Assembly (NCBI GenBank): GCA_963717455.1
Contig: OY970336.1
Span: 248,001 to 312,000, forward strand
Direction: 5' to 3'
Source of the DNA: Bog-473 sp963717455
GTDB lineage: Bacteria; Actinomycetota; Acidimicrobiia; Acidimicrobiales; RAAP-2
DNA: 64,000 nt
The number at the start of each line of letters is the position of its first letter. The first letter of the stretch is position 1. The translations under genes and the position numbers were made by a program. The notes beneath the pieces were generated by a model, which saw only the letters and a program-made list of their open reading frames with translations, made no database searches and was not told the origin of the DNA. Positions 1-8,691 of this stretch are shown here, one piece after another.

Positions 1-375
1 GCGCGGCCGGCGAGTCGGAGCGCCGCGCTGGCGGGACTTGGTCGGTGAGCACCACGGTGCCTCGTTTCGTCGTCGGGGGGAGGAGGGAGTCAAGAGGCGC
101 CGCTCCCAGCGTGTCCCCGCTCCACGGCGACGTTACAGGGCGCGCGGACCGTTTCCTCTGTCCCTCGGGACAACGGCGGTGTCCCGCCCAGGGATTGCAA
201 CCCTTGGCGCCCGACCGCTCGACCACTACTGTCAGCCCCGCACGAGCAGCACAGCTATTGCCAGATCGGCACGTGAGCGACCCGGGGGGGCCAGTTCGCC
301 ATGGGGAACGGGGCATGAGAAGGGCATGAGCCGCTGAGGGCCTCCCTGCGGCTGCCCGGGCGCAGCGCGACGGCG
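1..375. other. Left-edge region without a recognised gene
   Basis: I see no convincing protein gene here; the open frames that exist have Arg/Pro/Gly-rich shadow composition. Around 190-235 the reverse strand has an arm resembling a D-arm plus a tRNA-Cys-like anticodon arm with loop UUGCAAU, but no T-arm or matching acceptor follows, so I do not call a tRNA. ATG codons at 315 and 326 lead into short frames that stop just before the permease gene. Confidence 0.4.
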
Positions 376-2379
376 GTGGCGGCGGTGGTCTCCGTCGCGG
401 CCGTGCTCGCCGTGCAGCTCATCCTGTTCCCCGTCCCCTTCGGCGTGTGGGTCCAGGGCCTCGTGCTCGGCCTGCTCGGGTCCCTCATGGCGGTCGGCCT
501 CGGGCTGACCTATCGCCTCAACAAGGTGATCAACTTCGCCCAAGGCGACCTCGGTACCGCGCCCGCCGTCCTGGCCGTCGGCCTGGTCGCCTTCTCCGGC
601 GTCGACTACTTCGTCGGCCTCGCCACCGGCCTGGTGGCCGTCGTCGTCCTCACCGCCACCGTCGAGTTCGTCGTGGTGCGCCGCTTCCGGCGCTCGCCCC
701 GCCTCATCCTGACCGTGGCGACCATCGGGCTCGCCCAGCTCCTGGTCGTGCTCAGCCTCCTCATCCCGCGCATCTGGGGGCAGACGCCCATCGGCAGCGC
801 CGTCGTGACGTTCCCCTGGCACCTGTCCTGGCACATCGCACCCATCGTCTTCGACGCCGACGACCTCGTCGCGGTCATCGTCTCGGTCGCCTGCCTGGCC
901 GCAGTGTGGGCCTGGTTCACCCGCAGCGACGTCGGGGTGGCGGTGCAGGCGGCGGGAGACCGCCGGGACCGTGCCTCCATGCTCGGCATCCCCGTCGGGC
1001 GCCTCCAGTCGGTCACCTGGGTGGTGGCGGGCGTCCTGTCCTTCGTGAGCATCTTCTTCCAGGCGACGATCCTGGGCCTCCCGCTCGATCCGACCTACGG
1101 GCTCACGGCGCTCGTCACCGCGCTGGCCGCGCTCGCGCTGGGCAACTTCACCGAGCTACCCACCATCGCCGCCTCCGCGGTGGCGCTGGGCATCCTGCAG
1201 CAGGCCGTCGCGTGGGACGAGCCGGCCAACCCCGCCCTCGGGCTCGCCGTGCTGGCGGGCGTGGTCTTCGCCGCCATCGTCGTGCGCCAGCTGCTGGCTC
1301 GCCACACCGACCGCGAGGCGGCGACGACGCTGGCGCTGGCCGGCAGCGTGCGCGACCTGCCCGCCTCCGCCCGCGACCTCACGGAGGTCAAGGTCGGGAC
1401 GCCCGCGCTCACGCTGCTCGCCTTCGGCGCCGCCTGCACGCTGCCTCTCTGGATGGGCCCGGGAGAGCTCATCCGCACCTCGGCTCTCGTCGTGGTCGCC
1501 ATCGTCGGCTGCTCGGTCGTCGTGCTGACCGGGTGGTCGGGCCAGGTCAGCCTCGGCCAGATGTCCTTCGCCGCCGTCGGGGCCGCCGTCGGCGCGGTCG
1601 CGCTGATCGACTGGCACTGGGACCTGAGCCTCGCCCTCCTCCTGGCGGGCGCCGCCGCGGCGGCGGTGGCCGCCGTGGTGGGCCTTCCGACCCTGCGGCT
1701 CGACGGCATGTTCGCCGCCGTCACGACGCTCGCCTTCGCCCTCGCCGCCTCCGGCTACCTCCTGGTCCGGGCGGAGTTCTCCTGGATCCCGCAGGGCCAG
1801 CTCGGGACGCCCTACCTGTTCGGGCTCTCCATAACTTCGCAGGCGGCGGTGTTCGAGCTGTGCCTCGGGGTCCTCGTGCTCGTGCTCGTCGCCATGATCG
1901 GCCTGCGGCACAGCCGGACGGGCCGCGTCCTGCGTGCGCTGCCCACCAACCAGCAGGCGGCGTCGGGCTACGGGGTGCGCGTCGTGTGGGCGAAGCTGAC
2001 CGCCTTCGCGGTCTCGGGCTTCATCGCGGGGCTGGGCGGCTGCCTCCTCCTGGTGGTGAACCAGTCCTACGAGGAGACGTCGTTCCTCGTGCCCGTCAGC
2101 CTCCTCGTGTTCACCGCGACGGCCGTCGGCGGGCTCGGGTCCGCCCTCGGGGCGATCCTCGGCGCCGCGCTCGTCGAGGGCAGCACCATCTATCTCCCCC
2201 CGAGCTGGCAGCTGTTCCCCGCCGGGCTCGGCGTGCTCATCGTGCTCATCCTGTTCCCCCGGGGGCTGGCCGGCCTGTGCTTCGACCTGCGCGCCTGGGT
2301 CGTCGACGCGCTGACGCGGCGCAAGGAGGCCGCCGTGCCGGGCGCTCGGGGACCCGTCGATCCGGCGCTGGCGCCATGA
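376..2379 (+). CDS. Fused LivH-LivM-type branched-chain amino acid ABC permease
   Basis: The 667-residue membrane protein carries both permease subunits of a Liv/HAAT-type importer in one chain. Residues 1 to about 300 are LivH-like (hydrophobic helices, motif KVINFAQGDL). After a hydrophilic linker near 305-345, residues 350-640 are LivM-like, with the signature GWSGQVSLGQMSF at about 386. LivH and LivM are normally separate proteins of about 300 residues; such fusions are known in actinobacteria. The GTG at 376 is the first usable start in frame, and no good ribosome site precedes it. A frame beginning at the ATG at 326 would join this one after a single-base shift, so the true N terminus may be longer. 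The stop overlaps the next start (ATGA). The imported solute is probably an amino acid or other small amide or carboxylate, which is inference. Confidence 0.88.
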   Translation: MAAVVSVAAVLAVQLILFPVPFGVWVQGLVLGLLGSLMAVGLGLTYRLNKVINFAQGDLGTAPAVLAVGLVAFSGVDYFVGLATGLVAVVVLTATVEFVVVRRFRRSPRLILTVATIGLAQLLVVLSLLIPRIWGQTPIGSAVVTFPWHLSWHIAPIVFDADDLVAVIVSVACLAAVWAWFTRSDVGVAVQAAGDRRDRASMLGIPVGRLQSVTWVVAGVLSFVSIFFQATILGLPLDPTYGLTALVTALAALALGNFTELPTIAASAVALGILQQAVAWDEPANPALGLAVLAGVVFAAIVVRQLLARHTDREAATTLALAGSVRDLPASARDLTEVKVGTPALTLLAFGAACTLPLWMGPGELIRTSALVVVAIVGCSVVVLTGWSGQVSLGQMSFAAVGAAVGAVALIDWHWDLSLALLLAGAAAAAVAAVVGLPTLRLDGMFAAVTTLAFALAASGYLLVRAEFSWIPQGQLGTPYLFGLSITSQAAVFELCLGVLVLVLVAMIGLRHSRTGRVLRALPTNQQAASGYGVRVVWAKLTAFAVSGFIAGLGGCLLLVVNQSYEETSFLVPVSLLVFTATAVGGLGSALGAILGAALVEGSTIYLPPSWQLFPAGLGVLIVLILFPRGLAGLCFDLRAWVVDALTRRKEAAVPGARGPVDPALAP

Positions 2380-5300
2380 GACACCGCCTCTCGGAGCTCG
2401 GCGCGGGCGTGTCCCTGTTCCCCCTCGGGGTGCTCTTCGGGATCGAGCTGCTGGACCAGGCCACCCAGAGCTCCTTCAACGTCCTCACGCCGAACATCCG
2501 CGACGCGTTCCACCTCACCAACGCCGGCATCCTGCTCATCGTGGCCATCGCGGGCGCCGCCGCGCTCCTCTGCACGCTGCCGGTCGCGGTGCTGGCCGAC
2601 CGCACCAACCGGGTGCGCATCGCGCTCATCGGCGCCGCCGTGGGCGCCGCGTTCTCCATCGGTCTCGGCGCGGCCCAGACGGTGGTGTGGGCGACCATCA
2701 TGCTGGTCGGCGTCTCCATGGGACAGGCGGTGATCTTCCCCACCCACAACTCCCTGCTGGCCGACTACTACCCGGTTCCGGCCCGCCCGCGGGTCTACTC
2801 GGCCCACCGCTCGGGCATCAGCATCGGCGCCATCGTCGGCGTCCTCCTCGGCGCCGGGCTGGCGTCCATCTGGACCTGGCGCACCCCGTTCTTCTTCTTC
2901 GCCGTCCCGATCGCCGTCGTCGTCCTCATCGGCCTGCGCCTGCGCGAGCCCCCGCGGGGGCGCCACGAGCAGGTCGAGCTGGCCGAGCAGATGCTCGCCT
3001 CGGAACGGGGCGAGCCGGCCCCGTTGGGCGACGTCACCACCGCCGGGCCGGAGCAGACCGACACGGTGGACATCCCGGTCGAGGCCCCGCCGTCGCTCGG
3101 CGAGGCCTGGCGGACGGTCTGGAAGATCGGCGTGCTGCGCCGCATCTTCATCGCGCTGCCGTTCCTCGCGGCCGCCATCGCCGGGTTCACGTCCCTGGCC
3201 TCCCTGCAGTACCAGCAGACGTTCCACCTCGATGCGGTCCAGCGCGCCTTCCTCATCGCGCCGATCCAGGTCTTCGACCTCCTCGGCCTCGCCGTGGGCG
3301 CCGTCATCGCCACCCGGCTGGCCAAGCGCGACATCGGCCTCGTGTTCCGCATGCTGGCCGTGGCCTCAATCATCGCGGCGGGGTTCGCCGTCCTCTTCGC
3401 GCTGGCCCCCAACGTCCCGGTCGCCTTCATCGGCAACGCGGGCATCGACATGTCGCTGGCCATCGTGGGCCCGGGCGTCCTGGCCTCGCTCTCCCTGGCC
3501 ATTCCGGCCCGGGTCCGCTCGGTCGGCTTCTCCATCGGGGCGCTCTTCGTCCTGCCGGGGTTCCTCGTGCTCCCGAGCGTCGGAGCACTGGGCGACGCGG
3601 TCGGGTTCCGCTACGGCCTGCTCATCCTGGTCCCCATCTTCACCATCGGCGGCCTCATCGTGGCCAGCGCGGGCGGCCTCATCCAGCGCGACGTCCGCAA
3701 CGTGTGGACCTCCATGCGCACCCGGGCCCAGATGCTGCAGGACCGCCACGCGGGGCGGCTCCCGCTCCTCGCCGTCCGCGAGCTCAGCGTGGGCTACGAC
3801 GGCGTCACCGTGCTCCCCGACGTGGAGATCGAGGTCGGCGAGGGCGAGATCGTCGCCCTGCTGGGCACCAACGGGGCGGGCAAGTCGACGCTGCTGCGGG
3901 CCATCGGTGGCGTGGTGGAGGCCGACGGCGGCGCCATCGTCTTCGACGGCCGCGACATCACCCACCTGCCACCCGACGAGATCGCCCGCCTCGGCATCGC
4001 CCAGGTGCCCGGCGGCGAGGGGATCTTCCCCAACCTGCGCGTGGAGGACAACCTGCGCGCCGCGGCCTGGCAGGGGAGGCGACGGGGCGAGCGCGACGCC
4101 GACATGCTCGAGGAGGCCCTCACGGCGTTCCCGACCCTGGCCTCCCGCCGCGGCGAGCGGGCCGGGAACCTCTCGGGCGGCCAGCAGCAGATGCTCGCCC
4201 TCGCCATGGCGACCATCACCCGCCCCAGGCTGTTCCTGATCGACGAGCTCTCGCTCGGGCTCTCGCCGCTCGTCGTCGAGCAACTGCTCGGCGCCGTCGA
4301 GTCGATGCGCCAGGCCGGCACCGCCATCCTGTTGGTGGAGCAGTCGATGAACGTGGCGGTGGCGGTGGCTGATCGCGTCTACGTGATGGAGTCCGGGGCC
4401 GTGCGCTTCTCCGGCACGTCCGGGGAGCTCGCGGCCCATCCCGAGCTCCTGTGGTCGATCTACCTCAGGAAGGCGTCCGAGTCCTTCGGGGCGCAGGCCG
4501 CCGTCGCCGCGACGCCGGAACGGGACGGGCGCCACGACCTCGAGGTGCGGGGGATCTCGCTCAACTTCGGCGGAAACGCGGCCCTGGACGAGGTGTCGCT
4601 CCACGCCGCCCACGGGGAGGTCGTCGGGATCATCGGGCCCAACGGTGCCGGCAAGACCACGCTGTTCGACGTCATCTCGGGGTTCCTGCGTGCCGACACC
4701 GGACGCGTCGAGCTGGCCGGCGTCGACGTGACCGAGCGTACGGCGTCGGCCCGCGCCCGTCTCGGGCTGGGCCGTTCGTTCCAGGACTCGCGTCTCTTCT
4801 CGGGACTCACGGTGCGCGACGCGCTGGCCGTCTCGCTCGAGCGCTTCACCGACGTGAGCGACCCCTTCAACGCCATCCTGCGCCTGCCGCTCCAGGTGCG
4901 GACGGAGGCCGCGATCATGCACCGGGTGGACGAGCTCCTGGAGCTCTTCGGCCTCGAGCGCTACGGCGACAACCTGGTGAGCGAGCTGTCGACCGGCTCC
5001 CGTCGGCTGGTCGACCTTGCGGCCGTCGTCGCCCACCAGCCGACGGTCGTCCTCCTCGACGAGCCCTCCTCGGGCGTCGCCCAGCGCGAGGTGGAGGCCA
5101 TGGTCGAGCTGCTGCGCAACGTGCGAGACCGGCTCGATGCCACCATGCTCATCGTCGAGCACGACATCGTCTTCATCGCCGAGCTGGCCGACCGCCTGGT
5201 GGCCATGGACCGCGGCGCCGTGCTCACGAGCGGCGCACCGCAAGCCGTCCTCGAGTCGCCCGAGGTCGGCGAGGCCTTCCTCGGCTCCGGCGCTCTGACC

Positions 5301-5381
5301 GTGTCGCGCTCGGGCCCCTCGTCGGCCCAGGCCACCACGACGGCAGCCACGGCCACGACCACGGAGGTAGACCCCGCATGA
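2376..5381 (+). CDS. MFS transporter domain fused to LivF-type and LivG-type ATPases (1001 aa)
   Basis: One uninterrupted reading frame joins three normally separate units. Residues 1 to about 445 are a Major Facilitator domain with the loop motif LADRTNRVR and repeated hydrophobic helices. Residues about 461-700 are a LivF-type ATPase (Walker A GTNGAGKST near 496, LSGGQQQ near 598, Walker B FLIDE near 619). Residues about 721-975 are a LivG-type ATPase (Walker A GPNGAGKTT near 754, LSTGSRR near 870, Walker B VVLLDEP near 890, H-loop IVEHD near 926). The gene overlaps its neighbours by ATGA on both sides, so it belongs to the Liv operon. The ATPases should power the fused permease encoded upstream. 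The job of the MFS part is unknown: a second transport route, a partner permease, or a membrane anchor. Domain identities are secure; function is inference. Confidence 0.9.
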   Translation: MRHRLSELGAGVSLFPLGVLFGIELLDQATQSSFNVLTPNIRDAFHLTNAGILLIVAIAGAAALLCTLPVAVLADRTNRVRIALIGAAVGAAFSIGLGAAQTVVWATIMLVGVSMGQAVIFPTHNSLLADYYPVPARPRVYSAHRSGISIGAIVGVLLGAGLASIWTWRTPFFFFAVPIAVVVLIGLRLREPPRGRHEQVELAEQMLASERGEPAPLGDVTTAGPEQTDTVDIPVEAPPSLGEAWRTVWKIGVLRRIFIALPFLAAAIAGFTSLASLQYQQTFHLDAVQRAFLIAPIQVFDLLGLAVGAVIATRLAKRDIGLVFRMLAVASIIAAGFAVLFALAPNVPVAFIGNAGIDMSLAIVGPGVLASLSLAIPARVRSVGFSIGALFVLPGFLVLPSVGALGDAVGFRYGLLILVPIFTIGGLIVASAGGLIQRDVRNVWTSMRTRAQMLQDRHAGRLPLLAVRELSVGYDGVTVLPDVEIEVGEGEIVALLGTNGAGKSTLLRAIGGVVEADGGAIVFDGRDITHLPPDEIARLGIAQVPGGEGIFPNLRVEDNLRAAAWQGRRRGERDADMLEEALTAFPTLASRRGERAGNLSGGQQQMLALAMATITRPRLFLIDELSLGLSPLVVEQLLGAVESMRQAGTAILLVEQSMNVAVAVADRVYVMESGAVRFSGTSGELAAHPELLWSIYLRKASESFGAQAAVAATPERDGRHDLEVRGISLNFGGNAALDEVSLHAAHGEVVGIIGPNGAGKTTLFDVISGFLRADTGRVELAGVDVTERTASARARLGLGRSFQDSRLFSGLTVRDALAVSLERFTDVSDPFNAILRLPLQVRTEAAIMHRVDELLELFGLERYGDNLVSELSTGSRRLVDLAAVVAHQPTVVLLDEPSSGVAQREVEAMVELLRNVRDRLDATMLIVEHDIVFIAELADRLVAMDRGAVLTSGAPQAVLESPEVGEAFLGSGALTVSRSGPSSAQATTTAATATTTEVDPA

Positions 5382-7132
5382 GCGACAGCGACGCTGTGCC
5401 GCGACCGGCCGAGCGGCCCTGGCCGCGGGTGAGCCGGCTACGCATCGCGGCACCGGTCGTCCTCATCGTGGCCGCGCTGGTGGCCGCCGGCATCACGGCC
5501 ACCGTGCACGAGAACAACACGAACGGCACCACCACCACGGCGACGAGCGCCGGGAGCACCGCGCCGGGCGCCCGCTCGAGCGTGCCCCTCACCTACGCCG
5601 CCGCCGCCAAGCTGGGCAAGACCGGCGCCTACGACTGGGGCACCGAGTGCGACCACAAGACGGGGCGGCTCAAGGTGCCGACCGTCTACGCGCCGCCGTG
5701 CGTGCCCGTCTCCACGGGGGCCAACGGCGGCGCCAACTCGAGCGGGGTGACGGGCAACACGATCAACGTCGTCTACTACCAGGCCCAGCCGGGAGGGCTG
5801 GCCGCGGCCGTCTCGAGTGCGGCCGGCACCAACGCCCAGGCGCTCGCCACCGCCCAGGCCTACGTGGCCATGTACAACCAGATCTACGAGCTCTACGGGC
5901 GGCACGTGAACCTCATCCCCTTCACCGCATCGGGGGCCGACACCGATCCGGTGGCGGCCCACGCCGACGCCGTCACCGTCGCGCAGCAGCTCCACGCCTT
6001 CGCGTCCATCAACGGCCCGGGTGAGACCCCCGCCTACCAGGACGAGCTGGCCCGGGAGCACGTGTTCTGCCTGGTGTGCGGCGACTCGTCCACCTACGGC
6101 GAGATCCACCAGAACGCCCCCTATCAGTGGGCCAACCTCCCGACGGCCGACACGTCGCTCTTCGAGACCGCCGACTACGTGATCGCCAAGCTCAACCACA
6201 AGGACGCTGTCTGGGCCGGCGACCCCGCCCTGCACACCCAGAAGCGCAAGTTCATCATCGTGAGCGAGACGCAGGAGCCGCCCGCGCCGGGCTACGCCGA
6301 GCTGACGGCGTCGCTGACCAAGAAGTTGCAGGCGGGCCGCGTCAACATGGCGTCGCCCGCCGACCTCGTGTACACGCTCAACCTCACCACGTTGCCGACG
6401 CAGGCCGCCACCATCGCCGAGAAGCTGAAATCCTCGGGCGCCACCAGCGTCGTATTCGCCGGCGACCCGATCATGCCGATCTACCTGACCAAGGCGTGCG
6501 CCAACATCGGGTACTTCCCCGAGTGGATCATCACCGGGATCGTGCTCACCGACACGTCGACCTTGGGGCGCTACTACGACCAGCAGGAGTGGGCGCACGC
6601 GTTCGGCGTCACCAGCCTCGGCGTGCCGGTGCCCGTCTCCGCCGGTGACGCCGACCACCTCTACCGCTGGTGGTACGGCGCCAACGCCTCACCCGCCTCC
6701 CTGGCGGCGCCGGCGATCATCCCGCCCATCACCCAGTTCTTCACCGGCGTCCAGCTGGCCGGGCCCGATCTCACCCCCGCCAACTTCACGACCGGGCTCT
6801 TCCGCGCCCCGCCCACCGGCGGCGGACCGACGTCGCCGCTCGCCGCCTACGGCTACCAGGGTGCCGCGCCGCTGCCGAGCTACTCGTCGCCCGCCGACTA
6901 CACCTTCCTCTGGTACGACGCGGCGGCGAAGGGTCCGGACGAGGAGGGCCAGAACGGCAGCGGCCTGATGCGCTACGTCAACGGCGGGGCGCGCTACAAG
7001 GCCGGCGTCGTCCCCGTCGGTCCCGTGCCGATGTTCTCCCAACAGGGCGCCGTCTCGAGTTACGCGTCGCCGCCCGACCGCGCCCCGTCGTATCCGGCGT
7101 GGCCCGGCTCACCCGCCGCGTCCGGAAGCTGA
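5378..7132 (+). CDS. ABC transporter substrate-binding protein, membrane-anchored
   Basis: This 584-residue protein is the likely extracellular ligand-binding subunit of the Liv-type system encoded immediately upstream, whose stop it overlaps (ATGA). It has a basic N terminus, one hydrophobic helix near residues 20-42 and a Thr/Ser/Gly-rich linker. A large domain follows whose order fits the type I periplasmic-binding fold used by Liv proteins. There is no lipobox cysteine, so the helix probably acts as an uncleaved anchor. Cysteine pairs (for example CLVC near residue 230) could form disulfides outside the cell. It is longer than classic LivJ/K proteins (about 370 residues), as is common for actinobacterial relatives. 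The ligand cannot be read from the sequence. Confidence 0.75.
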   Translation: MSDSDAVPRPAERPWPRVSRLRIAAPVVLIVAALVAAGITATVHENNTNGTTTTATSAGSTAPGARSSVPLTYAAAAKLGKTGAYDWGTECDHKTGRLKVPTVYAPPCVPVSTGANGGANSSGVTGNTINVVYYQAQPGGLAAAVSSAAGTNAQALATAQAYVAMYNQIYELYGRHVNLIPFTASGADTDPVAAHADAVTVAQQLHAFASINGPGETPAYQDELAREHVFCLVCGDSSTYGEIHQNAPYQWANLPTADTSLFETADYVIAKLNHKDAVWAGDPALHTQKRKFIIVSETQEPPAPGYAELTASLTKKLQAGRVNMASPADLVYTLNLTTLPTQAATIAEKLKSSGATSVVFAGDPIMPIYLTKACANIGYFPEWIITGIVLTDTSTLGRYYDQQEWAHAFGVTSLGVPVPVSAGDADHLYRWWYGANASPASLAAPAIIPPITQFFTGVQLAGPDLTPANFTTGLFRAPPTGGGPTSPLAAYGYQGAAPLPSYSSPADYTFLWYDAAAKGPDEEGQNGSGLMRYVNGGARYKAGVVPVGPVPMFSQQGAVSSYASPPDRAPSYPAWPGSPAASGS

Positions 7133-7133
7133 C

Positions 7134-7160
7134 GCGACCGGCGACCGGCGACCGGCGACC
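7134..7160. repeat. Tandem 7-bp repeat GCGACCG, about 3.9 copies
   Basis: The unit GCGACCG recurs at 7134, 7141 and 7148, with a partial copy at 7155, directly after the binding-protein stop and before the converging small gene. It may be slippage-prone. I see no terminator-like stem or T-run here. Confidence 0.7.
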
Positions 7161-7174
7161 TGCGCCCGGCGCGT

Positions 7175-7480
7175 TCAGAAACGCGCCTCCCAGTCGTCGG
7201 ACGCGGCAATACCCCCGCCGTTGAACGTGACGTTGATCTTCTGATAGACGAGCCCGATCTCGGTGTACTCGCCACCACCGAGCTGCGAGCTGAACGGTGA
7301 CGACGAGGTCAGCTCCACGGCGGTGGGCATGAACCCCTCCACCTCCGCCGGCTCCCGCCCGCTCTCCGACCCGGCCGCCAGCAGCACCGCCAGCGCGGCA
7401 TGCTCCTCCTCGCTCAGGTCGAGCGTGTCGAGCTTGGCGGCCAACGATGCAATGACGGTGCCGGGAATCTCCGTTGCCAT
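7175..7480 (-). CDS. Small acidic protein of unknown function with leader-like N-terminal half
   Basis: I do not recognise a family for this 101-residue protein. The start is well supported: AGGAGG lies six bases before the ATG. The N-terminal half is an acidic amphipathic helix (AAKLDTLDLSEEEHAALAVL) leading to the motif EVEGF. The C-terminal half is Gly/Ser/Thr-rich and looks beta-forming (YTEIGLVYQKINVTF). The same helix-then-VEGF pattern recurs in the divergently transcribed neighbour at 7637, so the two appear related, with different C-terminal parts. That resembles a conserved leader with a variable core, as in ribosomally made peptides or secreted small proteins. This reading is inference; a structural or secretion-tube-like protein is an alternative. 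Confidence 0.6.
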   Translation of the reverse strand: MATEIPGTVIASLAAKLDTLDLSEEEHAALAVLLAAGSESGREPAEVEGFMPTAVELTSSSPFSSQLGGGEYTEIGLVYQKINVTFNGGGIAASDDWEARF

Positions 7481-7636
7481 GGTCTGCCTCCTGTCAACAC
7501 GGGTGTCGTTCGATCACACCTCTGACGAGGTCCTGCAGGCGCAGTTACATACTTTCGTACTGTCTCGGCGGTGCATGCCCGATCCGTCCGAACACCTGTA
7601 ACCTGAGCGCCCTTTGGGCGTCGGAGGAGCGTGAGC

Positions 7637-7903
7637 ATGGGGGTTGAGGAGAACGACACGGACAGGGCGGCGGCGCGCAGGCTGTTGGCCAAGATCCGTG
7701 CCTTCGTCACGGATCAACTCGACGACGAAGAGGCCGCGCTCTTCGCCGCACTGATCGCTCCCGGAGTCGCTCGTGCCTATCAAGACGACGACGTCGAGGG
7801 TTTCGGCTCCGACGTGGACTGGCGCCCTGGCGCCCTCCCCGACTCCCTCGCGGAGGCGGTGCGGGACGGCGGGATGAGGGTCGAGGGACTCGGCGACGAC
7901 TGA
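7637..7903 (+). CDS. Small acidic protein of unknown function, paralogue-like to 7175-7480
   Basis: The 88-residue product has the pattern AKI..., then LDDEEAALFAALIAPG, then DVEGF. This matches the helix and VEGF motif of the small protein encoded divergently at 7175-7480. The remaining 35 residues are short, acidic and unrelated to that partner. GGAGG at 7623-7627 is spaced better for the ATG at 7637 than for the in-frame GTG at 7631. Its stop TGA abuts the stop of the converging sigma-factor gene: the bases TGATCA at 7901-7906 carry both stops. No known domain, signal peptide or membrane helix is visible. Confidence 0.6.
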   Translation: MGVEENDTDRAAARRLLAKIRAFVTDQLDDEEAALFAALIAPGVARAYQDDDVEGFGSDVDWRPGALPDSLAEAVRDGGMRVEGLGDD

Positions 7904-8638
7904 TCAGGCCGGGGGGCCGGCCGCGTCGGACGCCTCGGGGCTGAAGTCGAACGGCACGACCTCAGCGCCGGCGCGCTCGATGCACCTCACGCACTGCTCG
8001 ATGTGCTTCGCCGCCGCGAGCGGATCGTCAGCGAGCAACGTCTGGAAGTCCTCACACGCCAGCGTCGGCTGCTTCACCATGAGTTGCAACGCCAACGCGT
8101 TGCGCAACCGCCGGCGCGCCCTGTGCACGATCACCTTGGCGGCGCCCGGAGTGACGCCGAGTGCATCGGCAACCTGTGACGGGGTGAAGCCGAGCTGCGC
8201 CACCATGGTGACGGCGGCGGCGTCGCGCGTGGAAAGGCCGGCCACGCAACCCTGCACCTGGTCGGCCAGTTCTCTGATCTCGGCCATGGACTCGGGCCCC
8301 GGCCCGGTCGAGGCGAGCAGGTCGTCGTGCGATTGGTCGAGGGCCGTCACCCGCTTGCGGGCCCGCAGCTGGTCGGTGGCGGCGTGGCGCGCGATGGCGA
8401 GCAGCCACGGCCGGAACCGGTCGGGCTCGCGCAGGTCGTCGAGATGCTGCAGGGCCCGTGTGAAGGTGTCCTGCACCGCGTCGGCGGTGCCGTCGGAGTC
8501 GCCGACGAGGTGGCACGCGACCCGCCGGACGGACTCCACGTGCTCGCGGTACAGGTCGGCGAACGCATGCGAGTCTCCGGACCTGACCGCAGCGACCAGT
8601 TCGGCGTCAGACCGCACAAGGGCGGGAGAAACCCTCAT
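7904..8638 (-). CDS. ECF-type RNA polymerase sigma factor with C-terminal HxxxCxxC tail
   Basis: This 244-residue protein is a sigma-70 family extracytoplasmic-function sigma factor. Region 2 spans about residues 26-98 (FADLYREHVESVRRVA, then DAVQDTFTRAL and FRPWLLAIARHAATDQLR). Region 4 spans about 130-182 (LSTRDAAAVTMVAQLGFTPSQVADALGVTPGAAKV type helix-turn-helix). Beyond region 4 lies a tail with C195 and then H212, C216 and C219 as HIEQCVRC. That matches the HxxxCxxC signature of zinc-binding anti-sigma domains, here in the same chain as the sigma factor. No separate anti-sigma gene is adjacent. The tail may therefore control the sigma factor itself, perhaps by redox or zinc, which is inference. 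Neighbours are two small acidic proteins and a subtilase. Confidence 0.85.
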   Translation of the reverse strand: MRVSPALVRSDAELVAAVRSGDSHAFADLYREHVESVRRVACHLVGDSDGTADAVQDTFTRALQHLDDLREPDRFRPWLLAIARHAATDQLRARKRVTALDQSHDDLLASTGPGPESMAEIRELADQVQGCVAGLSTRDAAAVTMVAQLGFTPSQVADALGVTPGAAKVIVHRARRRLRNALALQLMVKQPTLACEDFQTLLADDPLAAAKHIEQCVRCIERAGAEVVPFDFSPEASDAAGPPA

Positions 8639-8691
8639 GGTCGTGACCGTATGTCGGGCCCAGTTGAAATGCTCGTGACACGGCGGGATTT

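Noticed and set aside
190..235. Reverse-strand tRNA-Cys-like D and anticodon arms (loop UUGCAAU)
   Set aside because: No T-arm, no GTTCGA-type loop and no matching acceptor strand follow within tRNA distance.
2190..5453. Long antisense open frames across the Liv operon
   Set aside because: They mirror highly biased GC-rich codons of the plus-strand genes; their translations are Arg/Asp/His/Gly-rich without motifs.
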